Notes under the pieces: model-generated
Told to the model about the DNA's origin: nothing
The model's database searches: none
Seen by the model: the letters and a program-made list of their open reading frames with translations, nothing else
Origin: Suillus spraguei
Lineage: Eukaryota > Basidiomycota > Agaricomycetes > Boletales > Suillaceae
Length of the DNA: 64,000 nt
NCBI GenBank assembly: GCA_016800925.1
Contig: JABCPU010000354.1
Span: 1 to 64,000 of the forward strand
Direction of reading: 5' to 3'
Translations under genes and position numbers: made by a program
Part shown: positions 46,239 to 58,173 of the stretch, piece after piece
Numbering within the stretch: position 1 is the first letter of the stretch
How the letters are laid out: each line of letters begins with the position of its first letter

Positions 46239-48207
46239 CTATGGTGCTGGATCAGTTCAAATATTACACACACCCAAAACTCACACACACACACATACAT
46301 ACAACACACAAAGATGCTGAACACATACACAGATAGGCTGAACACACACACAAGTATTGTAATGCAGAAAATTCAGTACTATATGCGCATTGTGCAAGTT
46401 AACTATGTTCAATGTTCTAGCTAAGACATCTTGAATCATTAGGCCACTGCAGCCTTGGCAAATAGGGATTGGCACAGGTAAACCTGTGGGTGTTGAAGAT
46501 CAGACCCAAACCGATACCCATACACCCAAGGGTATGAATGGGTAGCGATGGATAGCGGCAGGTGGAGACAGGTATGCAGGTACTGAATGGGTATAATGTT
46601 AAAACTTGATGTAAATACATAGATCAAGTTAATAAATATTATCCTAACCATTCTCAGAGTCAGCCTTAAGGTCTGAGCACTGAGTGAGCAAGCAAGAGTA
46701 GCGAGTGAGAGCAAAAGCAGCCAGAAAGAGCACCAAGTGAGAGCACAAGCAGCCAGAAAGAGCAACAAGTGAAAGCAACAAACGAGTGAGGGTGTCAAGA
46801 GCAAAAGGTTGGACAGGGACGACACAGGTAGAAGAGATAGGAGGGTGGTCAGAATATGAGGTGGAGGCAAAAAAAATGAACAGAGGATGAAACAAAGCAA
46901 ACTAGGTAGGTCAGCTTGATGAAGCGGCAGAAAAGCGCACAACACACACACCTCTAGAGCCGACAATCCCTCAGCCGCACTGAACTGATAAGATTATAGC
47001 TGGAGTATAGGGGAAAGAATTTGGAGGGCTTCTGGATGAGTTTCCGATAAAGTTTCCGAAAGGAATCCAAAGGATTTCTGGAGGAGGTTTCCGAGATGTT
47101 TTCTGGAGGTATTCTGGAAATAGGGGTTCTGGAAGAGCGGACTAAGATAGGAACCAGAAAGGAGTGGAAATCCGGTTTATAGGAGTAGAGTAACTTCGGT
47201 ACAGAATAGATTTCTTATTTCGACCCTTTAACTTGTAGTTTACATGTTGTTCTTATACTAAATATGTATGGAGTATCTCTGTCATCATCTCCAATGATAT
47301 GACGGAGTCTGGAGTAAGTAGCTGTACACTATGCTATCATTGCTATGGATGAGTGTCAGTCTACTCCTCTACTTGACAGGAAGTCCGTGATTAAGAGGAG
47401 TAACCTAATCCAGATGACAGGTCACATGACCGGATATACTTCCAGATAGGGGCTATCAGACACAGATTCTAACATGAACACCATCAACCTCCAGTAAAAT
47501 TGTAGAACAGTTAGCAACTTGAGTGAGTGAGAGCAGCAAATGGGAGCATAGTGTAGTTTTGAACCAATGGGACAAGCAGAGTCATGGTATGGCTAGGACT
47601 AATGTGATATGAGCTGAAAAATTCAGCAGGGGTGAGACAAAGTATGAGAGTTGAATGAAAAATGGGTGCATGGCTAACTGTATAACACAGAACAGAGACC
47701 AGAGACATAGACTAGAGCAAATAAAAAATAAAAACATAACAGCGCCATCCATCAAGCCAAAACACATACCTTTGCAGCTCAAAGCCAAAGTCAACCTCAA
47801 CCGCACCTAATGCCATCAACCTCCAGTAGAATGTCAGGCCTCATTCCAATCACTACACCCCTGCAAGGGTTAGAAGGCCATGAAGACTGGGAGTCGGGTG
47901 CTGGCACTGGTAGTTATCATGAGATGTACATAAGCGTTAGTGTAACACAACATGTTTGGCAGTATCCAAGAACGGGTGGATGGGCCATGGCTGACACTTC
48001 GACCCATGCAGCAGCCTAATTTGATTCAAGACACCTTGGCTAGAACAACATGCTTCACTTAAAAACTTAAAAATGCATGTACTAGTATAGTACTGAATTT
48101 TCTGTAATACCAGACCTGTGTAAGTGTTCAGCATTTGTGTGTGTGTCGTATGTATGTGTGTGTGAGTTTTGTGTGTGTGTAATATTTGAACTGATCCAGT
48201 GCCATAG
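46239..48207. mobile_element. Non-autonomous element with ~200-bp inverted repeats
   Basis: 46239-46443 and 48014-48207 are inverted copies (CTATGGYRCTGGATCAG, TCAAATATTACACACAC, a CA-rich run, GCAGAAAATTCAGTACTATA, TTGAATCA). The outer bases are flanked by GCAG on both sides (46235-46238 and 48208-48211), which may be a 4-bp target duplication. The ~1.57-kb middle has no recognised coding domain. It holds a purine-rich run with repeated GCAGCCAGAAAGAGC (46715-46780). The right copy keeps a (GT)n tract and the left a (CA)n tract. It lies 43 bp from the Harbinger right TIR. Superfamily is uncertain. Confidence 0.65.
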
Positions 48208-48211
48208 GCAG

Positions 48212-49745
48212 TGGTCTGACCACATTACACACTGGTCATCAACCATCAGTGAAGATAAAGAATATGAGTTTGATGTCAACTCTTACAACCGGTACAGGTG
48301 TGATCACCAAGTTGTGGTCACTTGATCCCAAGAGATATCGTATGAGTGCTGTCACCTCAAATTGTGGCATCAGTTTCATTGATAACATGATTTCCAAGCC
48401 ATTTCCTTGCATAAAGAGATGATATTGGGTCTCAGCTGACGAGGCAGCAGGAATGACTCACATGCGCTCTTCGTCTGCACAATGGGCGATGAAACTGATT
48501 TTTTTAGTTATTCCTGGCGTGGACTGAATATTGAGCAATGCCTCTTCCTTCATGAAAGTAGACTTGCAAGACCCCTGACCACAGACAGACACTGCAGCAT
48601 CACGGTCTAAAATGAACATGGGTTTAGGAGCGCCCATCATCACAATGAGCTAGACTGCATTGATGCATCAAATCTAGCCCTTACCAATCATAAACTTGCA
48701 ATTATGGAGGTAAGCATCTTGATATGCCAATGGGCTACGAGACCGTCGAGATCATGAGCAATGTGAAGTGCACAGGAATACAAAAACAAGCCTAGAACAC
48801 CTTCTACATAATTGTATTATGCCAGGCATGCGTTGCAGAAGCTGAGAGCTGGACCACAATAAACATAATCTAGAAGTAAAGTATGAGAACAGACTCACCT
48901 ACACCAACCAATTCTTCATTGCTGTTCATTGTAAGGCACTGAATGATGGCATTAGATGTGTTACGGCAAACACACAGATTATGTGTTCATTTGAGTCATT
49001 ACTTCACGTTCTGTATTTGCACCTGTTTCAACAAAAATACACATTTGGTGGACTGCTGTTTCGAGTTGTGAGCTGTCAATCTTACCATGTGCTTCCTGCT
49101 AAAGCAAATCCGAGAACCTTTTTGTGGGAGGCCATCACAGATATAAAGGGGGTTGGATGTATATTTGTCCAATGATCCATGTGCTGTTCTAATTCATGCT
49201 GGGCATTCTGATGCTTGGGTTAGTAGATAGCATTAAGTATACTAGCCACAAACACTGAAGTTTCATAGAACTGAGAATGAGATTCCTCATCAAACATTCG
49301 GTAGAAATAATGAGACTGCAAGTGTCTTGAAATTTAAGTTCGTCCATTGAAAATCTGGCTGATTATCAGACAGTTGCAAGAGCACACAACAAAGATACAC
49401 AACACCTGATGAATATTAATGGAATGTGGAATCTGTAGTATTCCATATTCAATGTGATCGAGAGAACTGAGAGGTACAACAATATCAGGAGGTTAATTGT
49501 TTGGATCAGAGGCCATTGCCAAACAACCACCTGAACCCAAATCTGGGCTGAGCCCTAGCCACTTGTTGCATTGTCATTGCACATATACAGTATAGGACCA
49601 GTCCTTTAGCCACCCCCACTCCTTTAGCCACCTCAGGCAAAACTTTTTATTTGTTCTTTTTTCGTGTCAAAACCAAGTAATATACTGAAGATGAGGTCTC
49701 ACCCGAGATTATTATAGTATAGGATGGAGAAATTATGTCTGCGCA
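48212..49745. other. No gene assigned
   Basis: AT-rich, no domain on either strand. Short open frames at 48458-48643 (-) and 48981-49175 (+) have no family features. Confidence 0.55.
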
Positions 49746-50290
49746 CATATTATGGTGAACTATCTCCGTATTATACGAGTGAACGGACATGCATATTATC
49801 CCGTATGATACGGGCCAGCGGACCATGGGCCCATGGTAGAAATATCCTCGTTGATGACGGATGGGCTGGGAGGAATATTATTCCCGATGACGGTGGGTGG
49901 GCCCATGCAAGGAATATGCAGAGTAGATGAGTGGGCCGATGTACATGAATATCTGGTAGACGGATGGGCCGAGGTAGTTGGATATCATGTAGATGGGTGT
50001 ATCAAGGTAGATGTGTATCAAACAGACAGGTATGTGAAGGGTACTTGTTATCACATACATGGGTGGGCCCAGACACATATTAAATTAGACGGGTATTAGA
50101 CAGGTGGGCCGAGAGTGTTATATAAATATTTATTAGACGGGTGGGCCGAGGGTGTTGTACAGTATATTATATTAGACGGGTGGGCCGAGGGTGGTATAAA
50201 ATATAGATGGGTGGGCCCATGTGTATGATAATTGTAGACATGATGGAGCTGAGGGAGTTGCATATCATCTGAATCAGAGGAGGTAATAAA
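49746..50290. repeat. Subterminal GGGTGGGCC repeats and hairpins, unit 1
   Basis: About nine copies of a motif GRTGGGCCSA/GGGTGGGCC lie between 49862 and 50220 at irregular spacing of 30-100 bp. Near the unit edge are two hairpin-capable palindromes, CCCGTATGATACGGG (~49799) and ACCATGGGCCCATGGT (~49821). They are possible transposase-binding sites; none is proven. Confidence 0.7.
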
Positions 50291-50299
50291 TCACAGTTA

Positions 50300-50850
50300 C
50301 TGAGTTCCTGGAGCAGCAGGTGCTGTCTTGACATGGCCTTTTATGGCGCTTAGGTTGTCTTGTAGAATGTGGAAAGCGGGGTGCGAGGCTTGTGTTGCCC
50401 TACAAGACACCCAGTTCTGACCCCCGAAAATCAGATGAAGCATACCAAGTTCCGAGTTCCGAGACCCGGGTCTCGACACATAATTCAGTCAATACAAGAC
50501 ACCCAGTTCCGACCCCCGAAATTCGAGTGAAGCATACCAAGTTCTGGGAGCAGCAAGTGATCTCTTGAAATGGCCTTTATGGCACTTAGGTTGTCTTGTA
50601 GAATGTGGAAAGCAGGGTGCGAGGCTTGTGTTGCCCTACAAGACACCCAGTTACGACCCCCGAAAATCAGATGAAGCATACCAAGTTCTGAGTTCTGAGA
50701 CCCGGGTCTCTGCTTGACATGGCCTTTTATGGTGCTTATGTTGTCTTGTAGAATGTGGACACTGGGGTGCAAAAAGTGGTTGCCCTATGAGATGCCAAGT
50801 TCCGAACCCGGGTCTCGACAAATGAATATCTGATATCCAGCACACTTCCA
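50300..50850. repeat. Tandem block of ~100-240-bp units, unit 1
   Basis: Three copies of AAGACACCCAGTTCYGACCC...GAAGCATACCAAGTTC (near 50400, 50500 and 50640) alternate with a GACATGGCCTTTTATGG...GTAGAATGTGG segment. Non-coding. GAGACCCGGGTCTC is a perfect palindrome within it. Confidence 0.8.
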
Positions 50851-51009
50851 ATCATCTGGTATTTCATTGAGCAATGGATGATAATACAGCTTTGAAAGCC
50901 AACATCATCCAAGGTTCCCTTATCTGATCCTCGCTATCTCCACCCCCTTTAACACCAAAGTCTGGAAATCCAGCATTCAGCGTCTGATTTCCCAATATCA
51001 ACTTCCAAC

Positions 51010-52315
51010 ATGAACACTTCTTCCATGTCCACTTGTGACATAAAAATCTGGCGCACTTGGGCCCTGGCCGTCACTCATGAAGCAGGGGCATATACCGAAC
51101 AAAAATTCAATGCAGAGAAGACTGGAGGAGAACCAGTTATACCTTCTCCAAACCTGGACACTGATCTGGTGATGGCATGTGATCGCTTGGCTGATGTACT
51201 CATAAAGGCATATAAAAATCCCAGTGGGTCTTCCTGCAGATGTTGAAAATGTGTTTGATCATTCAAATTCCTTCATGACAGTTAAGATGCAGATTGATAT
51301 TGCAAGATATAGCAAATTGATATCCCCAAAGAACACTGGGCATAATGAGGAGAAAGAGGAGAAGTTGCTTGAGAGGTGTCCTCCTGGCCATGAGGGCACA
51401 AAGTTGGTGGACAAACCTGCCACAATTATTGATGCTTCCGGTACCATCATCGCATGGTACCTCCCAGACGCCCTGACCAAGACCACCCAGGTGTGTAATG
51501 TGTAGATTGTTACTCAATGGATATTGAATATCAAATGGTACCTACAGAAGGAAATCAGGGCGGCCACCGATTTGCTGGGTCCAAGCCTCGAAAAAGTGTA
51601 AAGGCTGATGGAAATTGGCGATATAATCAAGAATGGTTCAAACAGGGTTCGGACAATGTTGGGTCAACTCCTGGATGCATCAATTTATCTCTGGCATGGT
51701 TTCAACAGGGCCACGAGGTAGGATGTGATGAGATGGTGATTTCTGGAGTCAAACTCACCAATCCCATAGAATCTGTCAGATCCGGAGGTATCTGCATCAT
51801 TGAAGGGACCCTCCTCCAAGAATATCCTGAAAGCTATTGCAAGGCCAGCAGCCATCGCATCGGTGGCACTCAGGGTCATGCATCCTCAGCAGTACTTTGC
51901 AGGGTTACGAGCCTTGTCACACCTCGGAGATAAGGCAGTGAGCAAGGAACTGCCACAGATGCCAGAGACCCTGCAGTACTGGGCATCCGTGTTTAACAGC
52001 CTCTCCATCATTTCCAATCGGGAAACCCCCAATCATCGAGACCATTTATCAATTCCTGAATGCTTCGATATTCTCACCACCGTGGGGAACTATTCTAATG
52101 CTCGGATGAGTATGCCAAGCCTTCAGCTGGAATTCAGGTATGATTCCGGCTGTATGATTGCATTTTTGGGAAGAATTGTGAGACATGGGGTTGATGGAGT
52201 GGAAGGGGATCAGATTGCTTGGGCATGGTATATGAGGGATTCTGTGCACATTTATGCCAGGGTTCCCTCATGTGGATGGGCTAGGGTCGAAGGCCACATA
52301 CTAACCACGGTGTGA
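51010..52315 (+). pseudogene. TET/JBP-family 2-oxoglutarate dioxygenase, unit 1
   Basis: Enzymes of this family oxidise 5-methylcytosine or thymine in DNA using Fe(II) and 2-oxoglutarate. Recognised in order: LDTDLVMACDRLADVLIKAY, DVENVFDHSNSF, SGTIIAWYLPDAL, then after an intron (51491-51547) INLSLAWFQQGHE, and after a second intron ending at 51788 VSASLKGPSSKNILKAIARP, ALRVMHPQQYFAGL, ETPNHRDHLSIPECFD (iron-binding H-x-D: His 52034-52036, Asp 52040-52042) and RIVRHGVDG (distal His 52184-52186). The 2-oxoglutarate-binding Arg expected in GDRIAWA is Gln here (52211-52213). Lesions: a one-base insertion at ~51222 shared with unit 2, and a lost A in an A-run at ~51594. Published linkage of this family to KDZ transposons fits the neighbour. 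Confidence 0.85.
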
Positions 52316-52439
52316 AAGATCAAAGAAGTTGAAAGAGTTGTTACCCATGTTAGTAGCAACACACGAATACCATGTACCAATTAGAGCATCAACAGTTCTG
52401 GAACTCAAGTTGGAAGTCGAGTTCCATGAATTGAGTCCC

Positions 52440-53545
52440 TAACTCTGAGTATCTCGGGACTCGAGACTCGAGACTCGAAATTCGGGACTCAATGATCGAT
52501 AGTCCGAATTCAGGCTTGACACTCGGGACTCAGCAAAGTGTGAGGCAGCACAATGTGAGGCAACAGACTTTGATCCACGCATTTTGAGTGCCGAACACCG
52601 AACCCCGGCAGCCAGCACTCGGGACTCGGGACTCATAACAATGTGAAAGATATGAATTCACATATAGTGAGTGCCGAACCCCAAACTCCAGCAGCTGGAA
52701 CTCGGAACTTGGGACTCAGAACAATGTGAAAGATATGAATTCACATATATTCAATGCCGAACTCCGAACCCCAGCAGCCGGCACTCGGGACTCGGGACTT
52801 GGGACTCACAACAGTGTGAAAGATCTTGATGCACACATGTTAAGTGCTGAACGCCGAATGCCGAGCCCCAGCACCTGGACCTCGGCACTTGGCACTCAGA
52901 ATAATGTGAAAGTTATTGATCCACACATGTTGAGTGCTGAACCCTGAACCATGGCAGCCAGCAGTCGGGACTTGGGACTCAGAACAATGTGAAAGATATT
53001 GATTCCCACATGTAAAGTGCCAAACGCTGAATGCCGAACCCCGGAACCCGGAACTCGGCACTTGGCACTCAGAATAATGTGAAATTTAGTGAGCCACATA
53101 TGTTGAGTGCTGAACCCCGAACCCCGGCAGCCCAAACTCAGGACTCGGGACTCACAACATTGTGAATGATATTGATGCACACATGTTAAGTGCCAAATGC
53201 CGACTGCCGAGCCCTGGCACCCGGAACTCGGCACTCGGCACTCAGAATAATGTGAAAGTTATTGATCCACACATGTTGAGTGCCGAACCCCGAACTGTGG
53301 CACAGATATCTATTTCGTCTCGAATCTTGAGTGCTGAACCCTAAACCATGAAATCTGGTAGTCCACAATTTTGGGGTTCGGGGTTCGGTACCTAAGATTC
53401 GTGACTCACCACTCAGAAATATGTGAGGCAATCTTGCCATTCAGAAGTCAAGTCCCATGAATTGAGTCCCAAACTCTGAGTACCTCGGCACTCGGGCATT
53501 CGCCACTCAGCATTCGGGATTTAGGACTCTACATCCGGATCTTGA
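52440..53545. repeat. Minisatellite between convergent genes, unit 1
   Basis: Roughly ten degenerate repeats of ~105-115 bp built from RAACTCGGGACTCGGGACTC, an AATGTGAAAGATATTGAT core, CACACATGTTGAGTGCCG and AACCCCGGCAGCC. Alternating variants suggest a dimeric unit. The array sits where the 3' ends of the TET and KDZ genes meet. Confidence 0.88.
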
Positions 53546-53605
53546 AATCCAGTCCTTGAAATCTGGAACAAAATATTTTGCATCATGTATGAAATGAAGA
53601 CCTTT

Positions 53606-56600
53606 CTAATCTAAACACAGTGAAGAGGACTCCACTCCCCTGCCTCTCTTCAATCTCTGTAGCATGACAGTGTACATCTTCACCTCTGCCATCTTCTCAT
53701 GGATACCCTCATCTTGCTCCTCCATCAATGCTACCAGGCGTGCTCGAATCATCTTAAGTCCCATCACTGATGGGCCTGATGAGTCATTTACCTCCTCAGG
53801 AAGAACCAAGCCATCATCCTCAACTCCATTTTCCATCCAATGCTGGTAGTGAACGACACAGGACCTCATGATTTGACCCCATTGCTGTGGTTCATTCGGA
53901 ATTTTGGTGTGTCCCATCCACCATGGAGTATCATAGCTGGGAATAATCCAGGATGGATGTCCCGGAGCTGTGACATCATCAAACTGACATAGGTGGGATG
54001 AAAAGATGTGGTCTGGAACAGTGTTCCAGGTGAGCATGGGATACAATGTCAGGACATGAGCGACGGGGCTTGGAACAACAGAAACAATGTTCCTTGCAGC
54101 TGAGTACTGCAGGAGTGGAGTAACAAATGTCTATTGGAAATCTCAGCATTGCCCACCAAAGTCAGCCGGTCATCTGGTCATCAGTCACTTACATTGATCT
54201 CCAATTGCAGCCTGGCTTTAAAGTACAGGATCTGGGCAGAAGAGGGATGGTTGTTAGCAGCCTCCATCTGATATTGAGAGATACATGCGTGGATGCACGA
54301 TGCAGCCATATTCAAAGTACAAGAAATATCTTGAAGGTTCAGCTTCATGGGTTGCCAGTGATTTCCAGTATTTGGAGTGCCAGATGTGGATGCAGGAGTT
54401 TCAGGCATGGCTAATGCAAGAGTGTGATGCTGGCAATGAAACTGACAGATGGTGAAGAGGTGATGGTATGAGTCACTGATGGATGGATTAGAAATTCAAA
54501 CTCTGACATGGGCTGACCTGGACAATTCCCAGGACTCAATGTTTGGGTGTCCAATATGCGTTTCATCAGCAAAACAAATTCATTCATGTGCACCATTGAT
54601 CAACGCAGGCTGCAGGTCTTGAAATGCTGCCTGTGCATCCTGAGCTAGTAAGGAATACATTTGAGACTGCCTTCCGGCATAACATGCATGACCCGGAAGT
54701 TGTTTCAGCAATGATTCCTGCATCCGAGCACCCCATTGGGTTGCCTTCCACAAGAAAAAGTTGCACATCCAATCCATCTCTGATTGCACCAATTATATTT
54801 CTTCCATCCATTGATCCCGTAGTGCCTTTGCCCGAAGCCAATGAACTTGGTAAACTTGGGATGGGTCCTTTCAGCTCACCATGGGATATATCAAGCATGC
54901 CCGAACTCACATTCCTCATTCCACAAATTTTCTGGACCCTCCATGTCGACTTCCACTGACCAGAACCAAACGAGGGACTCATTTCGCTGACCTTGGGCAT
55001 TTGGATCGCTAACGGCAGTGCTGATTTTGAGCTGCTCGCGAAGCAGGGGTTTGTATTTCTGAAGCTGGTCTGGCCCCGGCTCAAGTTGTATCATTTGCTT
55101 CCTGGTTTTTGTATATATACTGGCATGTAGGGATGCTGCCTGCTGCACTGATGTCACCTGGGACCACGCTCGATTTTTTAGGGCTTGAGATTTGGCTTGC
55201 CTAACTGTTGTTCAGAACAGGATAGCCTTGTTGCACAAGTGAATGCGGAGATTGTGCAGGGCATCATTGGCCTGCCCTTCATGAAGCGACATCTCCAACA
55301 AAATCAGATCCTCTGCCATACAGCATCTGCAATGTCCAACCCCGAGGTTTGATGGCAATGGAATTATGGTGAGCTCAGGGGAGTTTGTCCATGCATCAGA
55401 TGTCTTGGTGAAATCTGCTGGGTCATCATCGAGATCATCAAGAATATCTATGTTCAAGTTGCCAGGATCGTCATCTGCATCAAATCCCTCTCTGAGATGT
55501 GTAAGAGCAGACCGAGTGAATTCATCTATCTGGCCTTGGAGACGATCGCGTTGCTGGGCAATATCTAATCTCTGTGTCTCCGCCAATTGTCTTCCAATTC
55601 TGCAGACCTTGATGAGCAATGCAATTTGAGCCTCTTCAATTGCCAACCCAATTGATATCCATGTTGCCACAGATCTGCGAGAGGGTGCTGCATTACGGGT
55701 ATTACCCGCTTCTAGTAGTCTAAGCTCGATCTCCTTTTTGCTTGGTGCTAAGTGCAAAATTAATTTGGAGCTCCACGGAAACAAAGAATGTCAACTTACC
55801 CTTCTTGATATTGATTTCATATAAATCCATTGCCACAGGATCCCTGATTCTCTTGGACTGAGCAACCATCTCGCTGGCTAACCATTGTGTCTTTAAAATG
55901 CCAGGTGCAGCTTCATCTAGTCTGTCGAAAGCCTTGCCACTGTCGGCGATGCCATTCTTCGCCAGCTTGTATTTCCAGCAAAGAGTCCTTTTCATGTGGA
56001 TCATCTTGCAGAAATTGGAATCGTTCATCTGATAATCAAGACATTCCTTTTGGTGCGGGGATGACATTCCCCAAGCGGCAGCAGAAATCAGGTTGAGACG
56101 TGCCCATAGGGTCTCCATGATCTCTCCATCAATCCGGCCAATGCCTTCAATAAAATTTGAAGCATATTGGACATAGCAACTGTCCTGATGTCCATGCACA
56201 TGCCACAACCTGATTCCAGGAATGATGGTCAGTTCTGGTACCATGTCAAGGTATCGGCTTCAATCCACCCAAACACGAAAGTGCTTGTTGTATTGACAGT
56301 TGATGTCATAGAAGGTGACAGCCCTGGTAATGCCTTCCATGTTGTGCTGGGCAGCCTCACAAAGGGCATAGTCCATGTTCATTTGTCTGCAAATGATGCA
56401 TGGTCAACTAGTGAATGTCGAATGGCATGTTTGGCTTGCCTTTTCCCTTTCTGAAAATCAACCATCGAGTGAGGGACAAAGCACCCGTGCTGGGCGCAGG
56501 CATCTCCCCCAATTTCTGTGGACTCAAGCTTATGCCGTGCCGCATTTGCTTGATTTACTGCCCGGTGATTGTTGCAGCTCGATTTTTCCACTGTGTCAGC

Positions 56601-56917
56601 AGCCTCCACAAGATGCATTTTATACCTGTCCTTTCCAACCATGAATCCAAGCCCATCTGAAAGCCAAACTTCATCGAGGGGATTAATGGGATGCAGGTGT
56701 TCGGCTTTGAAATTTCCATCCATCACAAATGACCGGGTGTATTTCCAGCTTGGAGTTCTTATCATCGCCGAGTTCACTTCGGTATTGAAGAGGACTCACT
56801 TATCAAGTGATTCATCCCCTGACAAAGATACATTAATTCCAGGGTGAGGACATGCCAGGAAAAATAATGCAAGATCTCCTGCATTCGGGATGTCAGAACG
56901 ATGGCCATAGCCATGCC
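53606..56917 (-). pseudogene. KDZ (Kyakuja-Dileera-Zisupton) transposase, unit 1, N-truncated
   Basis: Minus-strand frames give, in order, LALFFLACPHPGIN (~56840), RSFVMDGNFKAEHLHP with the first catalytic Asp (~56718), CNNHRAVNQANAARH, HGCFVPHSMVDFQKG (~56460), TFYDINCQYN with the second Asp (~56300), LWHVHGHQDSCY (~56200) and GRIDGEIMETLW with the catalytic Glu (~56120). A long helical C-terminal part follows: SEMDWTCNFF-type sequence (~54760) and GHACYAGRQSQMYSL (~54670). The last part (53606-54046) ends with a coiled-coil-like segment and may be the C-terminus or a second gene. The Cys-rich N-terminal region typical of KDZ proteins is missing at the unit joint. Stops and frameshifts, including in-frame TGA at ~56255, break it. 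Confidence 0.88.
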
Positions 56918-57990
56918 ATTTCCACATATTACAGTGAACTATCTCCGTATTATACGAGTGAACGGACGTGCATAATATCCCGTATGATACGGGCCAGCGG
57001 ACCATGGGCCCATGGTAGAAATATCCTCGTTGATGACGGATGGGCCGGGAGGAATATTATTCCCGATGACAGCAGGTGGGCCCATGCAAGGAATATGTAG
57101 AGTAGATGAGTGGGCCGATGTACATGAATATCCGGTAGACGGATGGGCCGAGGTAGTTGGATATCATGTAGATGGGTGTATCAAGGTAGATGTGTATCAA
57201 ATAGACAGGTATGTGAAGGGTACTTGTTATCACATACACGGGTGGGCCCAGACACATATTAAATTAGACGGGTATTAGACGGGTGAGCCGAGAGTGTTAT
57301 ATAAATATTTATTAGACGGGTGGGCCGAGGGTGTTGTACAGTATATTATATTAGACGGGTGGGCCGAGGGTGGTATAAAATATAGACGGGTGGGCCCATG
57401 TGTATGATAATGGTAGACATGATGGAGCTGAGGGAGTTGCATATCATCTGAATCAGAGGAGGTAATAAATCACAGTTACTGAGTTCCCGGAGCAGCAGGT
57501 GCTGTCTTGACATGGCCTTTTGTGATGCTTAGGTTGTCTTGTAGAATGTGGAAACTGGGGTGCGAGGCTTGTGTTGCCTCACAAGACACCCAGCTCCGAC
57601 CCCGAAAATCAAATGAAGCATACCAAGTTCCGAGTTCCGAGACCCGGGTCTCGACACATAATTCAGTCAATAAGAGACACCCAGTTCCGACCCACGAAAT
57701 TTGAGTGAAGCATACCAAGTTCCAGGAGCAGCAAGTGATGTCTTGAAATGGCCTTTATGGCGCTTAGGTTATCTTGTAGAATGTGGAAAGCGGGGTGCGA
57801 GGCTTGTGTTGCCCTACAAGACACCCAGTTCTGACCCCCAAAAATCAGATGAAGCATACCAAGTTCCGAGTTCCGAGACCCGGGTCTCGACACATAATTC
57901 AGTCAATACGAGACACCCAGTTCCGACCCCCGAAATTTGAGTGAAGCATACCAAGTTCCGGAGTTCCGAACCCGGGTCTGGACAAATGAA
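56918..57990. repeat. Subterminal motifs and tandem block, unit 2
   Basis: 57000-57410 repeats the GGGTGGGCC motif cluster and the same two palindromes (~56979 and ~57000). 57480-57990 holds the same ACCCAGTTC...GAAGCATACCAAGTTC repeats (near 57588, 57677, 57820 and 57909). Confidence 0.8.
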
Positions 57991-58173
57991 TATCAGATAT
58001 CCAGCACACTTCCAATCATCTGGTATTTCATTGAGCAATGGATGATAATACAGCTTTGAAAGCCAACATCATCCAAGGTTCCCTTATCTGATCCTCACTA
58101 TCTCCACCCCCTTTAACACCAAAGTCTGGACATCCAGCATTCAGCGTCTGATTTCCCAATATCAACTTGCAAC

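Larger units (their letters stand above)
49746..56917. mobile_element. KDZ-TET/JBP transposon unit 1 of a tandem pair
   Basis: A 7.2-kb unit repeated directly by 56918 onward. Order: GC-rich subterminal repeats (49746-50290), a second repeat block (50300-50850), a TET/JBP gene (+), a minisatellite, and a KDZ transposase gene (-). Shared positions are offset by about 7165 bp before and about 7823 bp after the minisatellite, so the copies differ mainly in array length. The unit joint (CACATATTA at both 49746 and 56918) cuts the transposase gene at its N-terminal side. No 8-bp target duplication was found. Confidence 0.88.

Noticed and set aside
53606..54046. A separate gene downstream of KDZ
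   Set aside because: It is on the same strand, just after the KDZ C-terminal region, with no clear start of its own. Kept as a probable KDZ C-terminus, with the alternative noted.
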